Notes: generated from the sequence alone by a model not told the origin. Counted from the stretch's first letter, positions 1-6,046 are shown. The stretch: 15,293 bases of DNA from Candidatus Yanofskybacteria bacterium RIFOXYD1_FULL_42_10 (GCA_001795975.1 MGLG01000004.1:1-15293), one strand, 5' to 3'. Numbers and translations: made by a program.

Positions 1-37
1 TCTTATTTACATTTTGTCCGAGCGAAGCTAAAAGGGG

Positions 38-118
38 TGAATACTCCGCCGCTCTGCGGCGGTATCAAGAGGCGAAGCCTCCTCTTGATATCTCGCGGCA
101 AGCCGCGAGTAGGATTCA
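38..118. repeat. composite palindromic element (three hairpins in an outer arm)
   Basis: Three perfect hairpins lie head to tail. The first has 7-bp arms at 46-52 and 56-62. The second has 10-bp arms at 63-72 and 81-90. The third has 8-bp arms at 92-99 and 102-109. They are enclosed by outer arms tgaat+actc (38-46) and gagt+attca (107-118, with a 3-nt bulge), so one strand could fold as a cloverleaf. The right arm contains the stop codon of the XapX gene. No T-tract follows, so this is not a canonical terminator. Similar modular palindromic spacers occur elsewhere in the window, which suggests a dispersed repeat family. That it is repeated genome-wide is inference. Confidence 0.7.
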
Positions 119-274
119 TTTAATTATTATTTTGATTATTATATAACCGACATAAATTCCAACAATTCCGATTATGCCAGCAAAAGCCGTTGGCGCAGGA
201 ATTGGCAATTTCAATAAAGCAAAAAAGAGACCCGCAATCAATCCTGTTATAAAACTTTTAATAAGTAAAATCAT
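116..274 (-). CDS. XapX-domain small membrane protein (52 aa)
   Basis: This short gene encodes a 52-residue hydrophobic protein starting MILLIKSFITGLIAGLFF. It has two membrane segments, at about residues 3-22 and 30-50, separated by the signature turn LKLPIPAPTAFAGIIGIVG. The G-x3-G, the PxPAP turn and the GIxGIxGIYxGY tail match the XapX (DUF1427) family, whose members are normally 50-60 residues with no firmly known function. The name comes from the XapX protein of the xanthosine-utilisation region in Escherichia coli. The start is the ATG at 272-274, with a GGAAG about 12 nt upstream. The stop TGA lies inside the palindromic element to the left. Upstream are a terminator-like hairpin and a leader driven by a strong promoter. 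No metabolic neighbour suggests a substrate. Confidence 0.75.
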   Translation of the reverse strand: MILLIKSFITGLIAGLFFALLKLPIPAPTAFAGIIGIVGIYVGYIIIKIIIK

Positions 275-310
275 TATTTTAACATCTTCCAAAACATATC
301 ATGATGCAAA

Positions 311-373
311 TAAAAAAGCAAAAGGCGCAGATTGCCCCTTTGAACATGAATGTGATGTGTGAGCTCTGCGCCT
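311..373 (-). terminator. intrinsic terminator or attenuator upstream of the XapX gene
   Basis: On the minus strand a 9-bp stem (arms 365-373 and 323-331, core aggcgcag/ctgcgcct) encloses a 33-nt loop and is followed by TTTGCTTTTTTATTT. This has the layout of a Rho-independent terminator, although the loop is long. It ends about 37 nt before the XapX start. It could therefore end a separate small RNA or act as an attenuator for XapX. Confidence 0.55.
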
Positions 374-375
374 CT

Positions 376-439
376 TAGATTTCCCACAAAATAACCGTTC
401 AAACAAAAAAATTTAAACAGTTATTTCGTGGGAAATCTA
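376..439 (-). repeat. long inverted repeat (27-bp hairpin)
   Basis: Arms 376-395 and 420-439 pair over 20 bp with one G-T wobble. Inside, 397-403 and 412-418 add 7 more pairs around a U-rich apical loop. There is no internal bubble. The predicted RNA from the promoter at 507-534 would contain the whole hairpin. Confidence 0.75.
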
Positions 440-506
440 GCTACTGAATTTGCCAACGATCCAATAATATCTCAAACCGTCAGCATATCTACAAAGAACT
501 AATTAC

Positions 507-534
507 ATTATAGCGCTATGGTGACACCGGTCAA
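507..534 (-). promoter_or_regulatory. strong minus-strand promoter with an operator-like spacer
   Basis: On the minus strand a -35 TTGACC (534-529) and a perfect -10 TATAAT (512-507) are separated by 16 bp. The spacer contains one GGTGACA/TGTCACC heptamer (520-526), part of the array that continues upstream to 671. This placement would let a bound protein block or reposition RNA polymerase. The predicted start is near 500. Confidence 0.6.
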
Positions 535-671
535 CACCCAAAAGTGGATAACTTTGTCATATGGTGACATGGTGACATTGTCACCATGTCACCATAAAAA
601 ATTGTTTTAAAATAAGGATGGAATGGATTTTGTTTGTGTCACCAATATTATTGGTGACAATTTTGGTGACA
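520..671. promoter_or_regulatory. GGTGACA/TGTCACC operator-like array (eight copies)
   Basis: The heptamer GGTGACA occurs on the plus strand at 520-526, 563-569, 571-577, 653-659 and 665-671. Its complement occurs at 579-585, 587-593 and 637-643. Four copies form a perfect inverted repeat with 18-bp arms (560-577 and 579-596) around one T. Two more form a perfect 11-bp-arm palindrome (637-659) around one T. A single DnaA-box-like TTATCCACT lies on the minus strand at 543-551. The array sits in and upstream of the promoter at 507-534. A dimeric or multimeric DNA-binding protein is the simplest reading; I do not recognise the operator. The stretch holds no gene. Confidence 0.6.
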
Positions 672-685
672 CGGTTATAGACACC

Positions 686-730
686 ATAGAAACAACTCCG
701 CCCATTACTTGTATTTAAGTAATGGGCGGA
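686..730 (-). terminator. terminator of the proline-rich membrane protein gene
   Basis: A perfect 14-bp stem (717-730 with 697-710, loop 711-716) begins 23 nt after the stop codon at 753 on the minus strand. It is followed by GTTGTTTCT. The U-tract is interrupted but the stem is strong. It separates this gene from the GGTGACA array. Confidence 0.65.
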
Positions 731-752
731 AAAAGTATCATACCATTTAGTT

Positions 753-2123
753 CTACCTTAGTATATCTATAATTTCATACATAGCTTCTCTTGAACCGGC
801 AATGACTAAATAATTTTTTCCATTAGATGCGGCAACAATCGCATAATCAACAGTTTTGTCCGGATATGCAAAATTAATGTAATTAATATCCGTTTCGCCA
901 TATAAACTGTTCAAGAAAGCTTTACTGGCCGCTTTTTTAACATCCAGTTCAAATAAATTTTTAAATTCATCCGCCATTGCGGACTCCCATTCCTTGGAAA
1001 TACTGGCCGCCATTGCGGGTTCGTTAACTTCGGTTACCAATATCAGTTTTTTAATATTTATAGCGCTGGTATCAGGCAAACCCTTGGCTGTAAATACTTC
1101 CTTTTGGCCATACAATAAAACCGCTGATTCGGCGCCAAGATTGGTTTTCAATTCTGCCGGATATGCCACAAGAAATTTATCCATTATGTCGGTCAGCGCG
1201 GGTATCGCTCCTTCGGCATTAATTTTAATGTTTAATTTATCAAAAGTTCCGCCGGAAACCGTTTGAGCGGTTATTGCTTCGTTAAAATCAGTTGTCGGAT
1301 CGGCGCTTACGGAAAGATCAATCTCAATCGGAACCGCGTTGCTTAAAAGCTGATTAAGCGTTGCTGCCGGCGTTGCCGTAGCAGTCGGCATGGGCGTCTC
1401 TTCCGCTACCGGCACTGCCGGCGTTCTAATCACAAAAAACCAATATGCCGCGCCAGCCAAAACAACTGCCAATGAAATGCCGATATATAACAAATTTCCG
1501 CCGACCATTTTCTTCCCACCTTCCGGAATAATGATTTGGGGCGCTTCTGCTTTCTTTGGCATTGGCGCCGGAGTTGGAATTTTTGCTTGAGCCATTGGCC
1601 CGGTCTTTTGAGTTTCTCCTAATTTTACTTGCATTCCCGGTGTTGACGGTTGAACGGGCGGCTTGGGTAAAATTGGCGCGGGAACCGCCGGTTTTAACGG
1701 TTCAATTGTCCTTGGAATATTTACTCCGCTTGGTTTTTGACCGGTTTTTAATGAAGAAATGTCTTCGCTCATCGTTCTTATTGATGATTGATATTCTTTG
1801 GCCGGAGCCGGGGCAGGAACCGGTTTTGGCCGCTCCGCCGGTTGTATTGGCGGGGGAACCGTTTGAGTTGCTTGCGAAGCCGGTTTGGGAATAAAAGGCG
1901 GAGGCATAACCGGTTTTGAAACCGAGTCGGGGACAGAAGACGGCATAATCGGGCGCGCCCGCTCAACAGGCGGGGGCAAAGCTACCGGCGGATTCGACTG
2001 GCTCACCGCAGGCGGAGAAACCGGCTTTGGAGAAAAAGGCGCCGGTTGGAAACTTTTTTGTTTGGTTAATTCGTTAATTAAATTATCAATGGAAGTTGTT
2101 TTGCTTCCCTGGTCATCTGCCAT
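753..2123 (-). CDS. proline-rich single-pass membrane protein
   Basis: The 456-residue product has three parts. Residues 1-200 are a cytoplasmic, low-complexity Pro/Lys/Ala region, opening with a short amphipathic stretch (SIDNLINELTKQKSF) and containing one less repetitive segment near 111-140 (SIRTMSEDISSLKTGQKP). Residues 208-232 are one transmembrane helix (LLYIGISLAVVLAGAAYWFFVI). Residues 255-456 are a predicted extracytoplasmic globular domain with alternating beta and alpha character. There is no signal-peptidase site, so it is anchored with the N-terminus inside. I recognise no catalytic motif and no named family. The layout suggests an envelope or surface-appendage scaffold (inference). 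No clear ribosome-binding site precedes the ATG at 2121-2123. Its promoter region is shared with the divergent gene at 2381. Confidence 0.8.
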   Translation of the reverse strand: MADDQGSKTTSIDNLINELTKQKSFQPAPFSPKPVSPPAVSQSNPPVALPPPVERARPIMPSSVPDSVSKPVMPPPFIPKPASQATQTVPPPIQPAERPKPVPAPAPAKEYQSSIRTMSEDISSLKTGQKPSGVNIPRTIEPLKPAVPAPILPKPPVQPSTPGMQVKLGETQKTGPMAQAKIPTPAPMPKKAEAPQIIIPEGGKKMVGGNLLYIGISLAVVLAGAAYWFFVIRTPAVPVAEETPMPTATATPAATLNQLLSNAVPIEIDLSVSADPTTDFNEAITAQTVSGGTFDKLNIKINAEGAIPALTDIMDKFLVAYPAELKTNLGAESAVLLYGQKEVFTAKGLPDTSAINIKKLILVTEVNEPAMAASISKEWESAMADEFKNLFELDVKKAASKAFLNSLYGETDINYINFAYPDKTVDYAIVAASNGKNYLVIAGSREAMYEIIDILR

Positions 2124-2146
2124 TTGAAAAATGCTTATGGATAATT

Positions 2147-2200
2147 GCCGATAGACAACAGCAAAAAGCTGTAGTCCATGGTTTATCGGCCATGAGCTTT
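2147..2200 (-). promoter_or_regulatory. structured 5' leader with competing stems
   Basis: In the leader of the proline-rich protein, 2147-2153 (gccgata) can pair with 2184-2190 (tatcggc) around a small hairpin acagc/gctgt (2158-2172). A second fold pairs 2165-2170 with 2195-2200 and 2177-2181 with 2190-2194. The two folds exclude each other, as in switching leaders, but no ligand or known riboswitch is recognised. Confidence 0.3.
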
Positions 2201-2223
2201 GTTAGAACTTAATTATTAAATTT

Positions 2224-2250
2224 ATTTTAACACATTCGTCCGGCTTTCAA
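2224..2250 (-). promoter_or_regulatory. promoter for the proline-rich protein
   Basis: On the minus strand TTGAAA (2250-2245) and TAAAAT (2229-2224) are 15 bp apart. A TGT directly before the -10 gives an extended -10 that could compensate for the short spacer. A near-palindrome abuts the -35. Confidence 0.4.
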
Positions 2251-2303
2251 TGTACACATGTGCACAGATAATAATATCCGGAACCGCCATATGTGTGTGC
2301 ACA
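2251..2303. promoter_or_regulatory. paired TGTGCACA palindromes in a divergent promoter region
   Basis: The perfect 8-bp palindrome TGTGCACA occurs at 2259-2266 and 2296-2303. The first copy is the right part of a 16-bp near-palindrome (2251-2266). One copy lies just upstream of the minus-strand -35 and the other 13 bp upstream of the plus-strand -35. This is the expected layout for one regulator controlling both genes. The regulator is not identifiable from this window. Confidence 0.4.
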
Positions 2304-2316
2304 TTACCTCTTGGTA

Positions 2317-2345
2317 TTGACTTTTCCTTCGGATAAGCGAAGAAT
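2317..2345 (+). promoter_or_regulatory. promoter for the four-helix membrane protein
   Basis: TTGACT (2317-2322) is followed after 17 bp by AAGAAT (2340-2345). The -35 is good and the -10 is weak (4 of 6). The leader would be about 30 nt with a strong ribosome-binding site. Confidence 0.4.
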
Positions 2346-2380
2346 AATTGCAGAAACCGGTCGGCAAAAGGAGAAAGACG

Positions 2381-2824
2381 ATGCCTTTGGATTTACAGCT
2401 TTTGCCCGTGGCGCTTTGTCTAATTTTGCTTTGGCCTGCTTTGAAAATTAAAAAATTTTATTTCCGCCAGCTTTTTTCCGCGTATGTCGTCGGCACATTT
2501 CTTGGTTGGGCAACTACCAGTTATGCCATTGAAACAGTTCAGGATCCAACTTTGGAATTGAAGAACTGGTCAATATCATTCATCTGTCATATTCATCAAA
2601 TGGGCTTTGATTACTATATCGCCATAGCCGCTCTGTCTTTTTTGCATATTATTGTCGCGATGGGAATTCTCTGTCTGATACGATTCTGTGTCAGGAAATA
2701 TTCCGATGAAGAATTGCGCATTGTGGCCTCAAATTTATGGATGGGTATAGTCGTACTTTCCTCGTTTTATGACACCGCCAACAATCTCTATGCCATTTTG
2801 AATAACCTGGAAATTTTCAGATAA
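2381..2824 (+). CDS. four-helix integral membrane protein, unknown function
   Basis: The 147-residue product has hydrophobic segments at about 5-22, 31-49, 78-103 and 113-134. A short loop between the second and third carries acidic residues and a Cys-His-x-His group (C69, H70, H72). The start is the ATG at 2381, because AAAGGAG (2367-2373) lies 7 nt before it. An in-frame TTG at 2348 would add 11 residues but would place that ribosome-binding site inside the gene. No family is recognised and no enzyme motif is seen. It is divergent from the proline-rich protein and ends before an intrinsic terminator, so it is a single-gene unit. The C-H-x-H group next to a membrane segment could hold metal or haem, but that is speculation. 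Confidence 0.75.
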   Translation: MPLDLQLLPVALCLILLWPALKIKKFYFRQLFSAYVVGTFLGWATTSYAIETVQDPTLELKNWSISFICHIHQMGFDYYIAIAALSFLHIIVAMGILCLIRFCVRKYSDEELRIVASNLWMGIVVLSSFYDTANNLYAILNNLEIFR

Positions 2825-2852
2825 AGTTAAATTGATTGTTAAATATTACCAA

Positions 2853-2888
2853 AACCCCTTCGTTTTTCACAGAGGGGGTTCTTCATTT
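2853..2888 (+). terminator. intrinsic terminator of the four-helix membrane protein gene
   Basis: A 9-bp stem with one G-T wobble (2853-2861 with 2872-2880) is followed by CTTCATTT. It starts 28 nt after the stop. Confidence 0.6.
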
Positions 2889-2889
2889 A

Positions 2890-2926
2890 CCATGTAATCA
2901 AAAGGCGGGCTCGAAACGAGCCCGCC
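2890..2926 (-). terminator. GC-rich hairpin with T-tract downstream of the variable-protein gene
   Basis: A perfect 10-bp stem (2917-2926 with 2904-2913, 3-nt loop) is followed on the minus strand by TTTTGATTA. It lies 58 nt after the TGA at 2985, so it fits an intrinsic terminator. GC-rich hairpins just beyond the variable repeat are also part of DGR target recognition in the Bordetella phage system. That second role is possible here but not shown. Confidence 0.6.
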
Positions 2927-2984
2927 GAAGATACAATCAAAAAATCCAAAAAAGAAAAAAGAAATCAAGCGACAAACTACTTCT

Positions 2985-3758
2985 TCAAAAGAAACAGCGG
3001 GAAAGCCGGACGCCACGATAGCTAAACCAATGCCCAAGAGCATTGGCATTCACACAGAGCTGGTGATCGTCGGGATCCCAGCCGGAATCGACGAGACGGG
3101 CGCCCGATTTGGTGGCAAGCCAGGTCCAGCCAATTTCATCTAAGTGTTTGCCGGTTTCTTCAAAATATTTCTTCTGGAAGAACAGATAGTCTTCTAAGGT
3201 AAGGGCTTCGTCAAGTTTAACGGCCTTGCCTTTGATGTTTAGAGTTTGTTTGAGTTCCGGACGGTCTTTGAGGTTTTGAGCCTTGTGGACTAAGACAAGG
3301 CGGGGTTTATCGGTGTTCTAGCTGATTGCTTCGGAGAAAGAGCCTTCTTCTTGGAAATTAGCGAATTCATAGTAGCCCTGTTCCATGCCCATCTTGTCTT
3401 TAATCTCGGTGAGAGGGAGGTTGCCTGGGATGATAAGCAATTCATCAAAGCCGTTTTGTTTAATCGCCTGTTCTATCTTGACCTGGTTTCTATCCCAGAT
3501 ATCTCGGATGGTATCCTCAAAGTTAAGAGGCAGGTCTATCTTGTTTCTTTTGTAAAAAGAAAGGTAATCTTGGAGTTTGGATTCAAAGTTAAGAGTGATG
3601 GTTTCTTTTCTTTTTTTCGCTTTCTTCAATTTCAATCTTTCTTCTTCCTTTTCCCGCAGATACCTGACGACTCTTTTGTCATCCATGAAGATGGTGATTT
3701 TGTAATTGTTTTTCTTGAATTTTTCCACTTCTTCGGGAGTGTAATCGGGGTAGGGCAT
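2985..3758 (-). pseudogene. DGR-type variable protein gene interrupted by an in-frame TAG
   Basis: The frame opens with ATG at 3756-3758, eight nucleotides after GGAG, and encodes 146 residues. It meets TAG at 3318-3320, then continues open in the same frame for 110 codons to TGA at 2985-2987. The first part is charged and helical: a Lys/Glu/Arg-rich segment at about 30-55, then a segment with DELLIIPGNLPL. The second part runs from NTDKPRLVLVHKAQNL to a tail with TWLATKSGARLVDSGW, a mixed stretch, then GVRLSRCFF. That tail resembles the C-type-lectin-like variable ends of DGR targets reported from CPR bacteria. The distal half has no methionine, so it can be made only by readthrough. TAG ends two other genes here, so genome-wide reassignment is unlikely. 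Decay of a once-intact gene is the simplest view, although the strong promoter and intact distal frame suggest the stop is recent or suppressed. Confidence 0.6.
2988..3080 (-). other. putative DGR variable region at the 3' end
   Basis: The last 31 codons run from a conserved-looking Gly-Trp to RLSRCFF. Between them lies a patch (DDHQLCVNANALGHWFSYR) of bulky, mixed residues whose codons mostly end in T or C: CAC, TGT, CAT, TTT, AGC, TAT, CGT. Such a patch is what adenine-directed mutagenesis of AAC/AAT codons in a template repeat would give. No template repeat, reverse transcriptase or accessory gene is present in this window, so any retroelement would have to act from elsewhere. This assignment is inference. 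Confidence 0.45.
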
Positions 3759-3807
3759 TGGTTATTCTCCTTTGTTGTAAAAGGGCCTGCTTTGACTGAA
3801 TGGGTAT

Positions 3808-3835
3808 ATTGTATCAAGAAGCGCGGGGATGTCAA
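3808..3835 (-). promoter_or_regulatory. strong promoter for the variable-protein gene
   Basis: On the minus strand a perfect -35 TTGACA (3835-3830) and -10 TACAAT (3813-3808) are 16 bp apart. The predicted start near 3801 leaves a leader of about 43 nt that ends in GGAG. It lies between the pnp stop and the variable-protein gene, so the latter has its own transcription. Confidence 0.65.
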
Positions 3836-3887
3836 TAGTATGTAATACTCGCATCAGGGTTGTCTAGGCGCGTTTTTAATTGAAGTT

Positions 3888-6005
3888 TTACATCCTCGGT
3901 TTCATCGTAAGCGAGATCCTGCCGTTTTCATCCACGCCTTTTACCCAGACATGGACTTTCTGTCCCATTTTGAGAATATCAGTCACCCTGTTCACTCGTT
4001 GAGCGCTCATTTCCGATATGTGAACCATGCCGTCTTTGCCCGGCAATATTTCCACGAAAGCGCCGAAGTCCTTAATCGCAACGACTGTTCCGTCAAACTC
4101 ATCTCCAATCTTGGCTTCATAAGTTATGTCTTTTATCATGGCAATCGCTTTATCCATGCCGTCTTGCGTATCAGAAGTAATAAACACGGAACCGTCGTCT
4201 TCTATATCAATAGTCGCTCCGGTTTTATCAATAATATCGTTAATTATCTTGCCCTGGGGACCGATAACAGCTCCGATCTTTTCGGGATTTATTTTTATCG
4301 TCTGTATTCTGGGAGCATAAACGGACAATTCTTTTCTCGGCTCCTTTAACGCTCCGGAAAGCACGCTCAAAATCTCCAATCTCGCTTTTTTGGCTTGTTC
4401 AAGAGTCTTCTCCAATATTTCCTGATTGATGCCTTCTATTTTGACATCCATTTGCATCGCCGTTACACCGTCTTTTGTTCCTGCAACCTTCAAATCCATA
4501 TCGCCGTGGTGATCTTCCGGACCCTGGATATCGGTAAGAATTTTATATTTTGGAACTTGCCCTGAGTTTGTCGAAGGGTCAAACATTAAACCCATGGCTA
4601 TGCCAGCCGCCAAATCCTTTATCGGCACTCCGCCGTCCATCATCGCTAAGGTTGAACCGCAAACGGAAGCCATTGATGACGACCCGTTTGAAGATAATAT
4701 TTCGGAAACGACTCTGATAGTATAAGGAAAATCATCTTTGGAAGGGATGAGAGGCAGAAGGGCTCTTTCAGCAAGAGCGCCATGGCCGACTTCCCGGCGA
4801 CCCAAACCGCCCATTCTGCCGACCTCGCCGACGCTGAACGGCGGAAAAACATAATGATGCATAAATCTCTTTTTGGTCAAATCAATTTCCATCGTTTCAA
4901 TCCATTGCTCCATGCCCGGCGAAGCAAGCGTCAAAACCGACAAAGCCTGCGTTGTTCCGCGGTTAAATAATCCTGTTCCGTGAGAATGAGGAAGCACGCC
5001 GACTTCCGCGCTAAGCGCTCTCAACTGGTCGATCTTTCTGCCATCAGGGCGTTTCTCCGATTCAAGTATGTTTTTATGGACGATCCTGTCTATTTCATCT
5101 TCAAAAATTTGAAGCGCGTCTTTAGTTTTTTTATCAAGTTCTGGGTTGCCGGCATATTGGGTTTTAATATATTCCACCAGCTCATCGCTTGTTCTGTGCA
5201 AACCCTCCACATATTCCTGCTTGTGGGGCGTATAGAGCACCTTTTCAAGTTTGGGAGTAACAAAATCGCTCACCACCCCCGCCAAGACATCGTCGCGACT
5301 TGATACAACCAATTCTTTTTTCTTTGGCGCAATATCTTTAACAATTTCTTTTTGGAATTTGATCAGTTTTTGAAATTCCTTAAAAGCGTTTTTTATCGCC
5401 TCGGCCATATCTTTTTCCGGCACTATTTTGGCTCCGGCTTCTATCATGTTTATCCTGTTTTCCGTTCCGGCAACGACAATATCAAAATCACTGCTCTGCC
5501 TTTCAAGATAAGTCGGGTTGAAAATCAATTTGCCGTCAATTCTGCCCACTCTTATTCCGGCTATGGGCCCGTCAAAAGGAATATCGGAGATCATAAGCGC
5601 CAACGACGCGCCAAAAAGAGCCGGCATATCCGGATCATTTATTCCGTCAAATGTGAGCACCGTTGCCACTACTTGGATCTCATTTCTGATGCGCTGATCA
5701 AAACGGGGGCGGATTGAACGGTCAATCAAACGGCCGCTTAATATGGCTTCCTCCGAAGGCCTTGACTCTCGCTTAATCCATTTGGAACCCTTTATTTTAC
5801 CGGCGGCATAATACTTTTCTTCGTAATCAACCGAGAGAGGCATATAGTCAACGCTCTTTTGGTGCGCCGACATCGTCGCAGTAATCAAAACGGTGGTTTC
5901 ACCGTATTGAACGCGGCAGGAACCGTTCGCCTGATTGGCAAGACGGCCTATTTCCACAAAAAGCGGCTTTCCGCCGAACTCTTCCCGATAAGTTTTTATC
6001 TCCAT
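3888..6005 (-). CDS. polyribonucleotide nucleotidyltransferase (PNPase)
   Basis: The 705-residue product is a full-length PNPase (family about 700 residues), a homotrimeric 3'-5' phosphorolytic exoribonuclease. Domains in order are a first RNase PH domain (about 1-220), a helical linker (to about 310), a second RNase PH domain beginning near RKIDQLRALSAEVG, a KH domain with GxxG at 582-585 (IGPQGK), and a C-terminal S1 domain (GDEFDGTVVAIKDFGAFVEI to the end). The catalytic, metal-binding segment is GPEDHHGDMDLK. D498, D504 and K506 match the active-site aspartates and lysine of the E. coli enzyme. An extra stretch, DPSTNSGQ, precedes the PKYKILTD strand and comes from a short inserted repeat. 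No good Shine-Dalgarno precedes the ATG at 6003-6005. The gene follows rpsO and a NYN nuclease, and a long hairpin lies in its leader. Confidence 0.97.
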   Translation of the reverse strand: MEIKTYREEFGGKPLFVEIGRLANQANGSCRVQYGETTVLITATMSAHQKSVDYMPLSVDYEEKYYAAGKIKGSKWIKRESRPSEEAILSGRLIDRSIRPRFDQRIRNEIQVVATVLTFDGINDPDMPALFGASLALMISDIPFDGPIAGIRVGRIDGKLIFNPTYLERQSSDFDIVVAGTENRINMIEAGAKIVPEKDMAEAIKNAFKEFQKLIKFQKEIVKDIAPKKKELVVSSRDDVLAGVVSDFVTPKLEKVLYTPHKQEYVEGLHRTSDELVEYIKTQYAGNPELDKKTKDALQIFEDEIDRIVHKNILESEKRPDGRKIDQLRALSAEVGVLPHSHGTGLFNRGTTQALSVLTLASPGMEQWIETMEIDLTKKRFMHHYVFPPFSVGEVGRMGGLGRREVGHGALAERALLPLIPSKDDFPYTIRVVSEILSSNGSSSMASVCGSTLAMMDGGVPIKDLAAGIAMGLMFDPSTNSGQVPKYKILTDIQGPEDHHGDMDLKVAGTKDGVTAMQMDVKIEGINQEILEKTLEQAKKARLEILSVLSGALKEPRKELSVYAPRIQTIKINPEKIGAVIGPQGKIINDIIDKTGATIDIEDDGSVFITSDTQDGMDKAIAMIKDITYEAKIGDEFDGTVVAIKDFGAFVEILPGKDGMVHISEMSAQRVNRVTDILKMGQKVHVWVKGVDENGRISLTMKPRM
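4558..4580. repeat. short repeat inserted in-frame in pnp
   Basis: The 19-bp core CCCTGAGTTTGTCGAAGGG (4560-4578) has CCCT/AGGG ends and encodes part of DPSTNSGQ on the minus strand. Closely related sequences encoding DPSTxSGQ-type peptides are familiar as dispersed repeats in environmental bacterial genomes. The insert falls where other PNPases have a short loop (MGLVKxGxxY) just before the catalytic aspartates, and it keeps the reading frame. Confidence 0.55.
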
Positions 6006-6046
6006 ACCAAATGAACAAAGAGGGGAGAGATGAGCAACTTAGATTC

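Larger units (their letters stand above)
311..500 (-). ncRNA. candidate structured leader or small RNA
   Basis: A strong minus-strand promoter (507-534) predicts a transcript starting near 500 that ends at the T-rich tract near 311, about 190 nt. The only open frame at its 5' end is a 4-codon ATG frame. It contains a long hairpin (376-439) followed directly by a terminator hairpin. The apical part of the first hairpin carries TTTGAAC (minus strand, 403-397) and the terminator loop carries the complementary GTTCAAA (345-339), so a loop-loop or alternative pairing is possible. It could be a free small RNA or the 5' leader of XapX. It does not show the central bubble expected of 6S RNA. No known family is recognised. 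Confidence 0.4.

Noticed and set aside
174..362. Plus-strand 62-codon frame
   Set aside because: It runs antisense to the XapX gene and through the terminator stem, and its product has no recognisable features.
311..500. 6S RNA
   Set aside because: Length is close to 6S RNA, but the hairpin is continuous without the central open bubble and is followed by a separate terminator stem.
520..671. Replication origin with iterons
   Set aside because: Eight heptamers and one DnaA-box-like site are present, but there is no dnaA, dnaN or initiator gene nearby and no cluster of DnaA boxes. The placement around a promoter favours an operator array.
2348..2380. Upstream TTG start for the four-helix membrane protein
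   Set aside because: A strong AAAGGAG lies at ideal distance from the ATG at 2381 and would fall inside the coding region if TTG were used.
3318..3320. TAG as a reassigned sense codon (alternative genetic code)
   Set aside because: TAG ends other well-defined genes in the window (753-2123, 6313-6825, 9979-10554), and TGA ends several more. A genome-wide code change is therefore not supported; only a local mutation or readthrough remains.
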